From Promethearchaeota archaeon (GTDB lineage: Archaea; Asgardarchaeota; Lokiarchaeia; Sigyniarchaeales; SOKP01), in NCBI GenBank assembly GCA_019058295.1, contig JAHPZI010000021.1, positions 225,141 to 289,140 on the forward strand: a DNA stretch of 64,000 nt, given 5' to 3'. The number at the start of each line of letters is the position of its first letter. Within the stretch, counting starts at the first letter, position 1. Shown one piece after another: positions 18,147-27,144 of the stretch. A model generated the notes under the pieces. That model was not told where the DNA came from, searched no databases, and worked only from the letters and a program-made list of their open reading frames with translations. Made by a program: the position numbers and the translations under genes.

Positions 18147-18827
18147 TTGAAATTTAAGAAAATTCTGTTAGTATCGCTTGTCTTTATTTCATTAATTAAC
18201 GGCATTTTATGGATGTCCGTCGATGTAGGAGCCGTAACTTACGAGTTTGAGCTTGACGAGGATGACTCGTTTACGTGGGAAGTAACCGAAGTAAATCCAC
18301 ACCAATTTGAAAAAGTATTTGGATTTGAACCTAATTTTGAAAAGAATGATGAAAATAAATACACTATACAAAGAATCGATGATACTGCAGATGGATGGTC
18401 CCTTACAATAGAGTTCTGGGATTTCAAAATTGATAAAGATGATAATGGGACAATAATATATGAGAATGTTCCCGATAGTCCTGGAGATTATGATGAAAAT
18501 ATTTTTATTCCGACGCCTGTTAATGACTTCCTAGCTGCTGCTGGTGATAGTTTATCTACAAAATATTCAGTGGATGGTGCTACTGTTGAGCGCACAGAAA
18601 CAGATTATACTATGACTAAAGAATATGATCAAAGAGGGGTATTAATTTCAGAAGAATACGTCGATGATGATGGAATAGTCCTTGTTAGAGTAGAAGGATT
18701 ATTTCGCGTAATACCATCAGGAAATATTGAAGTGGTTTTAGGTTTTATTGCTTTAGCAATCACAGGCATCATTATTGTTTTGATAAAAAAGAACAAACTC
18801 CTTATTAAAAATTCTTCTATTTCTTAA
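18147..18827 (+). CDS. extracytoplasmic protein with signal peptide and C-terminal membrane anchor
   Basis: A 226-residue protein with an N-terminal signal segment (KKILLVSLVFISLINGILW, about residues 4-22, ending near VDVGA), an acidic Asp/Glu-rich extracellular part, and a C-terminal transmembrane helix near residues 195-215 followed by basic KKNKLL. This is a typical archaeal membrane-anchored surface protein, facing outwards. The start is TTG at 18147, with TGAT 6 bases before it; the nearby ATG at 18139 is out of frame and stops at once. The central domain is not recognised. GpmI follows 40 bases later and is unrelated in function. Confidence 0.7.
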   Translation: MKFKKILLVSLVFISLINGILWMSVDVGAVTYEFELDEDDSFTWEVTEVNPHQFEKVFGFEPNFEKNDENKYTIQRIDDTADGWSLTIEFWDFKIDKDDNGTIIYENVPDSPGDYDENIFIPTPVNDFLAAAGDSLSTKYSVDGATVERTETDYTMTKEYDQRGVLISEEYVDDDGIVLVRVEGLFRVIPSGNIEVVLGFIALAITGIIIVLIKKNKLLIKNSSIS

Positions 18828-18867
18828 GGTTAAATTTTATTTTAGTATATTTATTTAAGGCATAAAA

Positions 18868-20571
18868 ATGAAAGAATATAGACTTAAAAAATTAAATAAA
18901 TTTTCAGGACGGGAAGGTCCCCTCATTTTTATCATCATGGATGGAGTCGGTCTTGGTAAAAAAGACAATAATAATGCTTTTTTCTTAGCTAAAACTCCTT
19001 ATCTAGATAAATTACAAACTGAATGGCCTAAAAAGAAGTTATACACAGAATTAAAAGCGCACGGTACGGCGGTAGGTTTACCTACTGATAATGAAATGGG
19101 TAACTCCGAAGTTGGTCATAACGCATTTGGGGCGGGAAGTGTTCCAAAGCAAAGAGCCACCTTAGCAAAAGAAGCTATAGAAACGAAATCATTGTTTTTA
19201 GATCAAAAATGGATTGATTTTTCAAATGATATTAAAAATAATAATAAAAAGCTTCATTTTATTGGGTTATTATCTGATGGGTATGTTCATAGTCATATTT
19301 CTCATTTAATTGGATTATTATATGGTTCAAGGGATTCAGGAATTAAAAAAGTACGGCTTCATCCATTATTAGATGGAAGAGATGTACCTCCTCAATCTTC
19401 TCTAGAATATATCGACAAAATAGAAAAAGAGATGAATAAGATAAATAGCGAGAGAGATTTCGATTATTGTATTGCTTCAGGGGGCGGTCGAATGCATGTA
19501 ACTATGGATAGGTACAATTCGGATTGGGAGGTCGTCAGAAGAGGTTGGGATGCGCATGTTTGTGGAATTCCAGATGAATTCCCGAGTTATGAAGGTTATT
19601 TTAGATCCGCAGAAGAGGCGATTAAAAAAGCGAGAGAAATCGATCCTGATATTAGCGATCAGTACTTACCTTCTTTTGTCGTTGTAGATGAAAATAATAT
19701 CCCTGTTGGAAAGATGGAAGAGGGCGATGGCGTAATTTATTTTAACTTTAGAGGGGATAGAGCCATCCAAATTTCAAGGGCTTTTGATGAAGATGACTTT
19801 AATGAATTCGAAAGAAAATGCTATCCTAAAGTTAATTATTATGGTTTAATGGAGTATGATGAGCAATTGGGCATTCCTAAGAAGTTTTTTATTGATCCTC
19901 CTAAAATTGAAACTACAATTGTCGATTATATGGACGATAATAATATAAGTCAATTTGCGATTTCTGAAACACATAAAATAGGGCATTTGACATATTTTTG
20001 GTGCGGAAACCGAGATTTAAAAGTCTCTACTGAAAATTTTATTGATGGTGAATACGAAATAAACCTCTCTAAGTCAAGCTTAAATGAAACATACTTTGAA
20101 GTTGTTTCAGAACCATCCGAGTTAATAAAAGAGCATCCTAAAATGCGAGCTTATAAGATTAGAGATGAATTAATTAAAGCACTAAACTCCAAAAAATACA
20201 AATTCCTACGAGTAAACTTTGCGAATGGAGATATGGTCGGGCACACGGGAAGTTTAAGCGCTGCTATAATTGCAGCAGAGACGGTTGATGAATGTGTTAA
20301 AGAAATTGTGGAAACTGTAAATAATCTCAATGGAATTACAATAATTACAGCAGATCATGGAAATCTTGAGTACATGGCAGGAAATTTTGAAACTGCCCAC
20401 ACCTTAAACCCTGTCATGTTCGCTATTGTAGATTCTGGTTATAATAACGAGTATATGATTAATAATGAGATAAGAGAACCTGCTTTAGGGAATGTGGCTG
20501 CCACAATCCTTAATTTATTAGGTTATGAGAAACCAGATACTTTCTTGGATTCTTTAATAAAATTTATATGA
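18868..20571 (+). CDS. gpmI: 2,3-bisphosphoglycerate-independent phosphoglycerate mutase
   Basis: Interconverts 3- and 2-phosphoglycerate in glycolysis and gluconeogenesis, using two metal ions and a phospho-serine. The chain shows IMDGVGLG (metal Asp), EMGNSEVGHNAFGAG with the phosphorylated Ser, HSHISHL, LLDGRDVPP, YNSDWEVV, NFRGDRA, NFANGDMVGHTG, TADHGN and ETAHTLNPV. The 567-residue length fits the large bacterial-type GpmI and not the short archaeal ApgM. A 25-residue N-terminal extension precedes the catalytic domain. It stands alone, with TATTTATTTAAGG upstream as a possible promoter. Confidence 0.93.
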   Translation: MKEYRLKKLNKFSGREGPLIFIIMDGVGLGKKDNNNAFFLAKTPYLDKLQTEWPKKKLYTELKAHGTAVGLPTDNEMGNSEVGHNAFGAGSVPKQRATLAKEAIETKSLFLDQKWIDFSNDIKNNNKKLHFIGLLSDGYVHSHISHLIGLLYGSRDSGIKKVRLHPLLDGRDVPPQSSLEYIDKIEKEMNKINSERDFDYCIASGGGRMHVTMDRYNSDWEVVRRGWDAHVCGIPDEFPSYEGYFRSAEEAIKKAREIDPDISDQYLPSFVVVDENNIPVGKMEEGDGVIYFNFRGDRAIQISRAFDEDDFNEFERKCYPKVNYYGLMEYDEQLGIPKKFFIDPPKIETTIVDYMDDNNISQFAISETHKIGHLTYFWCGNRDLKVSTENFIDGEYEINLSKSSLNETYFEVVSEPSELIKEHPKMRAYKIRDELIKALNSKKYKFLRVNFANGDMVGHTGSLSAAIIAAETVDECVKEIVETVNNLNGITIITADHGNLEYMAGNFETAHTLNPVMFAIVDSGYNNEYMINNEIREPALGNVAATILNLLGYEKPDTFLDSLIKFI

Positions 20572-20630
20572 ATTTTTTTATGTATGAAAATAAAATTATT
20601 TTGAAATTGGATATTAAACCTTTATCAAAT

Positions 20631-21038
20631 TCAAAATTTAAAATCTTTTTGCCAACTCTTATATCCAATTTTCCAAAGTTTTAATCTCGCTTTATTCACT
20701 AAATTATCAACTTCAATAGCGGGTTTGGGATTATCCATCACTTTACGATAGCGAGTGTAATATTCTTCTGCGCTTGGATTCCCGTGAATCATACTTAAAA
20801 TTGCTTTTTCGGTGAAATATAGTATTAAATCTGGTACTATATCTGGCTTTTTTTTTGTTATTTCTAATGTATTTTCCTCTTTTTTATATAAATAGTAAAT
20901 CAATTTGACATTATCATTATTGATGGAATTTTCAAAGATTTGATATTCCCAACAAGCATTAACATGAAGATGTCTCATTAAATCAAGGGTATTTGGAAAA
21001 TATTTTTTTAATTCAATATATAATTCCTTGGAATCCAT
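20631..21038 (-). CDS. SCP2-like small protein, last gene of the ALDH operon
   Basis: A 135-residue soluble protein. Its C-terminal half aligns by eye with the protein encoded at 22608: PDLILYFTEKAIL, a Tyr-containing EEYYTRYRKV segment, a Pro, then a helix ending LKLWKIGYKSW. This resembles an SCP2-type lipid-binding fold, though more diverged than usual. It is the last gene of a four-gene cluster (epimerase, SCP2-like, aldehyde dehydrogenase, SCP2-like) and lies 19 bases after the aldehyde dehydrogenase. I infer that it carries or presents a hydrophobic substrate for that enzyme. Confidence 0.5.
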   Translation of the reverse strand: MDSKELYIELKKYFPNTLDLMRHLHVNACWEYQIFENSINNDNVKLIYYLYKKEENTLEITKKKPDIVPDLILYFTEKAILSMIHGNPSAEEYYTRYRKVMDNPKPAIEVDNLVNKARLKLWKIGYKSWQKDFKF

Positions 21039-21057
21039 TGGAATCCAACTCTATTTA

Positions 21058-22551
21058 TTACTTTATTTTATCAATATTTAATGGGGTTCCATCATAAATA
21101 TATTTTCCAAAAACTAATTCTTGCGGATAATATTTACATCCTGGAGGATATGCGGAATCCTTAATTCCCCCTAAGGATACAGTAATATCAACCAGCATAG
21201 GTCTGGCATTAATATAAATATTCGCTGCCTCCAATTTATTTTTGAAAATCTCAATATTGCCCAAATTCGAAGTATACACAACTGCTCGCATACCATAATT
21301 ACTAGCATTAGCTAATTTTATGGCATCTTTCATATCATTAGCTTTAGTTACGGATCGGACGGGGCCAAATGCTTCTTCTCGCCATAAAAATGGCGCTTTT
21401 GTTAAATCTTCGCAAAGTTCAGGCTTTATCTCTACTAATGTAGGTTTATAGAATAATCCATAATCCGCCCCGGTATCGATTTTTTCTGCTCCTGTGTAAA
21501 TTTTTGCTCCAAATTTTTTAGCATCTTCGACCATTACTTCCATCATCATTAGTATTTTTCTACTTCCTAATGGCCCAATATCTACATCTGGATCCGTCGG
21601 ATCTCCATATTTTAATTTCTCCATTTCTTTTATTACTAATTCAATATATTCATCATAAATATCTTTATGAACAATTATTCGTTTCATTGAAAAGCATTGC
21701 TGTCCTGAATTAGTAAAACTAGCCATTACATTCCATTTTGCTACTTGCTCCAAATTCACATCATTCATAACTATACCAGCATCATTTCCAGCACATTCAA
21801 AAAAGAATTGTTTAAATGGAGTAGTATACATGGTAACGCCCATGGATCTATCAACGCCTTTCTTTAATACTTTCGCATAACGAACTAATATATCCTTTGC
21901 TGTATGCGATGCTGTAATCGTCATTATTGTTTTGACTAAGGGAGAGCTGAGAAACTCATCCACTGCCCATTCTCCAGGAGCTATAACTAGACCTAAAGCA
22001 TCAAGACCGGGTAGATCTATATCTTCCATCATAGCATAAGCTTCTAACATGGTTAACGGACAAGCCGTAGATGGTTTAACAATGGCACCATTCCCAACTA
22101 AATAATTAGCGCCTAATTGATAAAGAGGGAGACTAATAGGTGTATTACGAGGAGAAATACATGCTGCCAACCCATGAGGTATATATCTAATCCTAACGTT
22201 TTGCTCTCCTTCTATACTGGTTAATGTTTTCTCTTCTAAAAATTGATAATACCAATCGCAAAACTTAAATCCAGTTAAAACAATAGACAGCTCCCATTCA
22301 GAATATTTAACTGGAAGCCCTCCTTCTGCAACAATTAAATCTTTCAATTTTTGCTTATTAAATCTTAATTTGCTTGAATATCTTGATAAGAGATTTGCTC
22401 GTTCGAAAAAGTCCATCTCTGTTAATAAATGTTGGTGTTCATGTACACGCTTTATCTTTTCCCTAACTGTTTCGACTGTGTCTGCAGGGATAGTGTCAAT
22501 AATTTCGCCTGTATACTTGTTTTTAATCTCTAACTCTTTTACTTTTGACAT
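21058..22551 (-). CDS. aldehyde dehydrogenase family protein
   Basis: NAD(P)-dependent aldehyde dehydrogenase of 497 residues. The general base glutamate is in FFFECAGND, where most members read ELGGK, and the catalytic cysteine is in NSGQQCFSMKR. The EEAFGPV motif appears as WREEAFGPVRS, and the cofactor-binding ISPRNTPISLPLYQ and TITASHTAKDI loops are present. The variant ECAGND motif and the 40 residues after the Cys set it apart from glyceraldehyde and succinic-semialdehyde enzymes. Its position between two SCP2-like genes suggests a carrier-bound or lipid aldehyde as substrate, possibly in the reducing direction. Confidence 0.88.
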   Translation of the reverse strand: MSKVKELEIKNKYTGEIIDTIPADTVETVREKIKRVHEHQHLLTEMDFFERANLLSRYSSKLRFNKQKLKDLIVAEGGLPVKYSEWELSIVLTGFKFCDWYYQFLEEKTLTSIEGEQNVRIRYIPHGLAACISPRNTPISLPLYQLGANYLVGNGAIVKPSTACPLTMLEAYAMMEDIDLPGLDALGLVIAPGEWAVDEFLSSPLVKTIMTITASHTAKDILVRYAKVLKKGVDRSMGVTMYTTPFKQFFFECAGNDAGIVMNDVNLEQVAKWNVMASFTNSGQQCFSMKRIIVHKDIYDEYIELVIKEMEKLKYGDPTDPDVDIGPLGSRKILMMMEVMVEDAKKFGAKIYTGAEKIDTGADYGLFYKPTLVEIKPELCEDLTKAPFLWREEAFGPVRSVTKANDMKDAIKLANASNYGMRAVVYTSNLGNIEIFKNKLEAANIYINARPMLVDITVSLGGIKDSAYPPGCKYYPQELVFGKYIYDGTPLNIDKIK

Positions 22552-22607
22552 ATGTCTTATCTTCCAATATATTTTTTTTAATATTAGTTTATTTTAAAAA
22601 AATGAGT

Positions 22608-23087
22608 TTAAAGCTTGTATACTTCATCTTCATCTTCAAGTATACCAGCTGTCTTTGCAAACTTTCCATAACCCATATCTATTAAAGTTTGCGTCCTTTT
22701 ATACAAAGTAAAATCAATCCATTCTTTCTCTTCATCCGGATCATTATAATACGAACCAAGTAGCTGTGCGTACTCCACTTTCGTATCTGTTTGAACTAGT
22801 TTTTTAACGGCAGCAATCGAGAGCGCTAGTTCCAAATCAGATTCATTCGCCCTTCCTGATTTTATTTCAATTCCATTTTCATTGCGAAGCACATTAAATG
22901 TATCCGCAGGAGACTTATCAAAATAATCCTTAATTGAATTATAGAGGCAAAAATCGAATATCGATCCATCATCTAAATCAGAAAAAATCTCAGGATATTT
23001 TGTGAGAAAGATAGTATAATTTTTTGCTATTTCAGTTCTAAATTCTTGAATATCAATAACTTGCCCTGTTAATTCTTCTTCTAACAT
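22608..23087 (-). CDS. SCP2-like small protein preceding the aldehyde dehydrogenase
   Basis: Acidic 159-residue soluble protein. The N-terminal half is helical (TEIAKNYTIFLTKYPEIF). The C-terminal half shares a pattern with the protein encoded at 20631: DLELALSIAAVKKLV, Tyr-rich EYAQLLGSYY, a Pro, then a helix ending LIDMGYGKFAK. Together they look like divergent SCP2-fold lipid or acyl carriers. It lies 17 bases after the epimerase gene and 56 bases before the aldehyde dehydrogenase. No catalytic residues are evident. The fold assignment is tentative. Confidence 0.5.
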   Translation of the reverse strand: MLEEELTGQVIDIQEFRTEIAKNYTIFLTKYPEIFSDLDDGSIFDFCLYNSIKDYFDKSPADTFNVLRNENGIEIKSGRANESDLELALSIAAVKKLVQTDTKVEYAQLLGSYYNDPDEEKEWIDFTLYKRTQTLIDMGYGKFAKTAGILEDEDEVYKL

Positions 23088-23104
23088 TTTTTAACATCTT
23101 ATTC

Positions 23105-24118
23105 CTATTTTTTTTTGCTTTTTTCATTAGTTTTAATAAAGTTCTGATACCAAGCTACAGTTTTTTCTAGTCCCTCTCTTAATGGAGTAATTTTATAGCC
23201 TAGTTTTTCAATAGCTTTTTTTGATGAAAATGCCCAATTATATTTTAAAACATCAATAACTTCTCGAGTAATATATGGTTCTTTTTTACTAATCTTTGAT
23301 TTCATTTGACAAATTCGAGCATAAGAATAACCACCCCACATTGGGAAACGTCTAGGCTTTTTTACATCTGCAATTTCTGCTACTAAATCGAGATAATCTC
23401 CAAAGGGCAGATTTTCTCCTCCAAGAATAAAATCTTCACCATTTAAATCATTTTTTTCGATGACACTTACCATTCCTTCAACAACATCATATAAATACGA
23501 CATACAGCCAATTGAATCTCCTTTCCCCGCTAATCCTAAAAATTTTCCTCTAACAATGTCATAAAGCATTTCACCGAAAATATTCCAATCGCCAGGACCA
23601 TAAATGATTCCAGGATAAAATACTATCGTTTTAAGTCCTTTGTTAATAAATTCTTTAATTTTTTTAAGACCAAAATGCTTGCTTCTTTCATATTCCAAAC
23701 AAAAAATTCCCTGATGTTCAAAAGTTTCATCAACAGGATTACCTGTTCCATCATTATTGGGGCCTAGAGCTGCAAATGAGCTTATATAAACAAGCCTTTT
23801 ATTCTTTTCTAAAGCTACATTTGCTATATTTTCGGTTCCTTTAACATTTGTATTTTCCCATAATGCTTTATCTTTAGCCCATTTCCGTGTATAGGCAGCA
23901 AGATGGTAAATTATATCGACATTTTCTGCAGCTTTATATAAACTTTCAATATCTCGAATATCTCCAATAATATACTCAATCCTTTCTAAATCTTCAAAAG
24001 GAGTTAAGTTGCTAGTTTCTCTTATTAAAAGCTTTAAATTATGTCCCAATGTCTGTAATCGCTTTACTAATGGAACGCCCAAATAGCCCGTTCCACCTGT
24101 TATTAAAATAGTAACCAT
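23105..24118 (-). CDS. NAD-dependent epimerase/dehydratase (extended SDR)
   Basis: Extended short-chain dehydrogenase of 337 residues. It has TGGTGYLG (NAD binding, residues 7-14), a DIRD acidic pair, HLAAYTR, the SSFAALG serine, and the catalytic Tyr-Lys pair in YERSK. The closest subgroup by eye is the HpnA/dihydroflavonol reductase/3-beta-hydroxysteroid dehydrogenase-like group and not GalE. It heads the four-gene operon with the two SCP2-like proteins and the aldehyde dehydrogenase, which points to a hydrophobic or carrier-bound substrate in place of a free nucleotide sugar. The upstream 340 bases are gene-free and should contain the operon promoter. Confidence 0.82.
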   Translation of the reverse strand: MVTILITGGTGYLGVPLVKRLQTLGHNLKLLIRETSNLTPFEDLERIEYIIGDIRDIESLYKAAENVDIIYHLAAYTRKWAKDKALWENTNVKGTENIANVALEKNKRLVYISSFAALGPNNDGTGNPVDETFEHQGIFCLEYERSKHFGLKKIKEFINKGLKTIVFYPGIIYGPGDWNIFGEMLYDIVRGKFLGLAGKGDSIGCMSYLYDVVEGMVSVIEKNDLNGEDFILGGENLPFGDYLDLVAEIADVKKPRRFPMWGGYSYARICQMKSKISKKEPYITREVIDVLKYNWAFSSKKAIEKLGYKITPLREGLEKTVAWYQNFIKTNEKSKKK

Positions 24119-24459
24119 GTCATGACCTTATTAAACTATTTACACAAAGATAAGTTTTGATTTAATAAGATTTTATTAATTTTTTAATAATAAAAAAGTT
24201 GTCATATTTTTCCAAATATTTCATGTTTTTTCAATTTGTTTTCTGCTTATATATTGAAAAATCTTGGAAAAAAAAATTAGAAATAATAACTAGATATGAT
24301 TCTTAGCTCTTTTAATCTCAAAATTATTATTAATTTAGTATCAATAGATATTTTGAAAATTAAAAATTTTTTAAATTTTAAGGAATATATTTTTAAGGAG
24401 AATCTTACTAATTACTTTTATCAATTTTTTTAAAAAAAAAGTTTTGAGGGAAAAAAAAT
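24119..24459. other. gene-free intergenic stretch
   Basis: About 340 bases of very AT-rich DNA between two divergent genes. I see no reading frame of note, no RNA fold and no long repeat. TATATATT near 24250 and AATATATTTTTAAGG near 24382 could be TATA elements for the leftward operon and the rightward small gene respectively. Several T and A runs are present. Confidence 0.5.
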
Positions 24460-24657
24460 ATGCCGTATAGCCCACCTACAAAAATGACCATAATTATCTC
24501 CCTTATTATCTTAATAATAGGTTTTATATTAGGAATAGTTGGTCTTTATGTACCTGCCGTAAAAGACTGGTCTGAAATACTAATTCTTATCGGTCTTATT
24601 CTGTGTTGTATAGCTTGGGTTCTTATGTTTTTAGGAGTAATGATTCGCGGAATTTAG
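24460..24657 (+). CDS. small two-helix membrane protein
   Basis: A 65-residue protein with two predicted transmembrane helices (about residues 9-28 and 37-60) joined by a short loop, VPAVKDWSE. A GAGGG ribosome-binding site lies 10 bases before the ATG. No family is recognised. The following gene also encodes a membrane-anchored protein, but 135 AT-rich bases separate them. Confidence 0.6.
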   Translation: MPYSPPTKMTIIISLIILIIGFILGIVGLYVPAVKDWSEILILIGLILCCIAWVLMFLGVMIRGI

Positions 24658-24792
24658 CTTCAAGACATTCATATAAGTGAAAAAATAAATTCCTATTTTT
24701 TTTTTTCTTATTTATTAGAAGTAATAATTTATTATAGAATATTTAACAATGATATAATTATCTAATAAAAATTTTTTAGCGGTAATAAAAAG

Positions 24793-25332
24793 ATGAGTGA
24801 ATCATTAGCTGACAAGTTTTCTAGTATTAAATTTAAAGAAGAATCTAAAAGTCTCAGAAAAAAAATATCAATTGGAATCTTAATTGTATTGATTTTAGGA
24901 TATATCTTTGTAGGATTGTTTAATTTTGTTGTAGTTTGGTCTGCCTCAGGAATAAGAGTACGAACTAAAAACTTCGATAGAGCCTCTGTTGATAATACAA
25001 CTATTGGTATTAAAGGAGATATTATGATTAAAAATGACCATTGGTACTCTGTTGATATAGATGATTTAATTATTGAAATGGGAATATATACTGAAGATGG
25101 AGATAAAATTAAGGAGAAAAGAAAAGAAGTAAATAAAATTCCAAGACTTAAGAATGAATTAATTGAACTTGATTTTACTTTCGCACTTTCAGATATAGAC
25201 TACGATGATATTATGGCATATTACTCGTTGCTCAATACAGATAAGTTAGTTATAGAATTTAGTGTTTCTGTTAGGTATACGATGTATATAATAAAATTTG
25301 AAATAGAAACTGAAGCTGAACTGGAGGGATAG
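24793..25332 (+). CDS. membrane-anchored protein with LEA-like beta domain
   Basis: A 179-residue protein with a charged N-terminal tail, one transmembrane helix (ILIVLILGYIFVGLFNFVVVW, about residues 30-50) and a C-terminal domain of alternating strands (TIGIKGDIMIKNDHWYSVDIDDLIIEM read in short pieces). This pattern resembles the LEA type 2 / water-stress beta-sandwich fold found in archaeal membrane proteins. The next gene follows within 11 bases after a GGGGTGAT site, so they form an operon. The function is unknown; the fold call is tentative. Confidence 0.6.
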   Translation: MSESLADKFSSIKFKEESKSLRKKISIGILIVLILGYIFVGLFNFVVVWSASGIRVRTKNFDRASVDNTTIGIKGDIMIKNDHWYSVDIDDLIIEMGIYTEDGDKIKEKRKEVNKIPRLKNELIELDFTFALSDIDYDDIMAYYSLLNTDKLVIEFSVSVRYTMYIIKFEIETEAELEG

Positions 25333-25342
25333 GGGTGATAAA

Positions 25343-25819
25343 ATGTCAAGATGGATAAATTGGGTTACTTTTTTTAGGAACTTAATCTTATCAATTATTT
25401 TCGGATTTGTAGTACCATATTATTTAGTAATTAATCTTGATCCTAATGGGATTTTATTTAATGTAGATGCCCTAATAATTAATGGCTGGATTTTCCTCTT
25501 AATGTATAGCTTTTATGGTTTTTTCAAGAAAGAAACGGTCATTAGATTCTTTATCGGTTGTGGATGGATTGCTACATTGGTTTATTTCTATACAGTAGGT
25601 TCTAATGTTTATACCTCTTATTTGCCTAATTGTGGCTTTGGTTTATTCTGTGTTGATGGCGAATTGAATAACGTCAAAATAGCATTTCAATTTAGTTATG
25701 CGTGGTTGATTATTATCTTCCTAAGCTTGAAGGGTTTGAACCTATTTAGGCATTTAGTAAAACCAATGGAAGAAAAAAAATACGACTATCTGCAATTTTC
25801 AAAATATCTCGGAGAATAA
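25343..25819 (+). CDS. multi-pass membrane protein, unknown function
   Basis: A 158-residue membrane protein with about four transmembrane helices (around residues 10-30, 43-60, 65-85 and 112-132) and two Cys in a loop, NCGFGLFCVDG, that may form a disulfide on the outside. The ATG is preceded by GGGGTGAT with 3-base spacing. It is co-transcribed with the LEA-like membrane protein gene, which suggests that the two products form a membrane complex. I do not recognise the family. Confidence 0.6.
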   Translation: MSRWINWVTFFRNLILSIIFGFVVPYYLVINLDPNGILFNVDALIINGWIFLLMYSFYGFFKKETVIRFFIGCGWIATLVYFYTVGSNVYTSYLPNCGFGLFCVDGELNNVKIAFQFSYAWLIIIFLSLKGLNLFRHLVKPMEEKKYDYLQFSKYLGE

Positions 25820-25976
25820 TTAAATAACTTCTTTTTTTTTTTTTCGACATTTTAAAATTATCCATTAGATTTATATATAAAATTCTTGACAGAGAGGGGC
25901 GATTTTACAGTCTAAATAGAATATCTTTAATAGTGTAAAAAAATAGTTTAAAAAAAAAAAGAATTTAAAAATTTTA

Positions 25977-26186
25977 TTATGATCTGGATTTTGCTTTGCG
26001 AACGATGAAGTAAACTATAATTCCTATGATCGGAGATAATAAAAGAATTATAATCCAGAGTTCTCCGTTTAAGTCTCTCTTTACAGCGTCTTTATAGATA
26101 TATTGAACCAAATAGATATATACTATAATTAAAGCTATTGCTAAAATAATTAAAAGAGCAATTACAAAGATTGGTAATGCTGTCAT
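25977..26186 (-). CDS. small membrane protein, PLDc_N-like
   Basis: Two-helix membrane protein of about 69 residues. The C-terminal part, RDLNGELWIIILLLSPIIG followed by YFIVRK, matches the short PLDc_N (phospholipase D nuclease N-terminal) family: a charged residue, then Trp, a hydrophobic run, Pro-x-x-Gly and a Tyr-Arg end. No phospholipase D domain follows, as is common for free-standing members. A GAGG site 7 bases upstream favours the ATG at 26186 over the first ATG at 26213. The role is unknown. Confidence 0.6.
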   Translation of the reverse strand: MTALPIFVIALLIILAIALIIVYIYLVQYIYKDAVKRDLNGELWIIILLLSPIIGIIVYFIVRKAKSRS

Positions 26187-26393
26187 CACTTCGCCTCTTT
26201 CTAATAATACCATTTTACTTTCCTCATTTTTTTTTATTCATAAGTTATATTTTTTACTTATTATTTATAGAAAAATACTCATTATATTTAAATCATCACT
26301 AGTCCAATATTTGAAATATGTATTTTTATTAAAAAAAATATATAATTTTATAAGAGGGGATGAACATTATTAAAATATAAGGTTCAATAAAAG

Positions 26394-27137
26394 GTGGTTA
26401 CAATTACTAATGAATCTAAAAAAAATCCAAGAATTAATTTTTTAATAGAAAATGAAGTAAAGGATAGATGGATTAAGTTCGTTGAAGATAATGAGGATCT
26501 CTCAACCCTATCCAAATTAATTCGTATAGCTGTTGAAAATTATATAGAACAACAATTGAATAAAGAAGAAAGCTATAAAATTTCTAAATTTGCACATAGA
26601 ATAAAAGAAGAATTAAGCTCAATAAAAGGTTATTCAAAGATGTTAATGGATGAATTTAAAGATGAGTGGTCTTTTGAAAATTTAAAAAAACTTTCCCATA
26701 TATATCAAAATAGCCTAACTATAGAAAATATAATTAATTTAATTCAAAATCCAGAAAGTATTGAGAAACAGAAATATGATGTTTTAATTATTGATGATAA
26801 TCCTGGTGCGATTGATTTAATAACTGATATATTAAAAAATAAAGGTCTTTCTTATAAAACAGCTCATTCTGGGAGTAGTGCTCTTGAATTATTAAAAATT
26901 TCAAAGCCTAAATTAATTTTACTGGATATTCTCTTACCTGGGAGTGATGGATATGAAATTTGCATGAAGATAAAGACAAAAAAAAGCTTAAAGGATATTC
27001 CAGTGTATTACATCACAGCTGTACCTGAAGAAGAAGTTGCTGAGAAATTTAAGGAAACAGGAGCAGAAGGATATATTTTAAAACCTTTTGAAGTTGAAAA
27101 TTTTAATTCTATAATTCAATCAGTAAAAAATAAATAG
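26394..27137 (+). CDS. response regulator with N-terminal ribbon-helix-helix and DHp-like segment
   Basis: A 247-residue regulator with three parts. Residues 12-55 (RINFLIENEVKDRW then LSKLIRIAVENYIEQQL) resemble a ribbon-helix-helix DNA-binding unit. Residues 63-118 (KFAHRIKEELSSIKGYSKML) resemble a histidine-kinase dimerisation helix with His68 at the phospho-site position, but no ATPase domain follows. Residues 127-247 form a receiver domain with Asp134/Asp135, phospho-acceptor Asp178 and Lys230. The GTG start follows a TAA two codons earlier. The sensor kinase gene begins 8 bases downstream, so this is a two-component operon. Confidence 0.8.
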   Translation: MVTITNESKKNPRINFLIENEVKDRWIKFVEDNEDLSTLSKLIRIAVENYIEQQLNKEESYKISKFAHRIKEELSSIKGYSKMLMDEFKDEWSFENLKKLSHIYQNSLTIENIINLIQNPESIEKQKYDVLIIDDNPGAIDLITDILKNKGLSYKTAHSGSSALELLKISKPKLILLDILLPGSDGYEICMKIKTKKSLKDIPVYYITAVPEEEVAEKFKETGAEGYILKPFEVENFNSIIQSVKNK

Positions 27138-27144
27138 AGATAGG

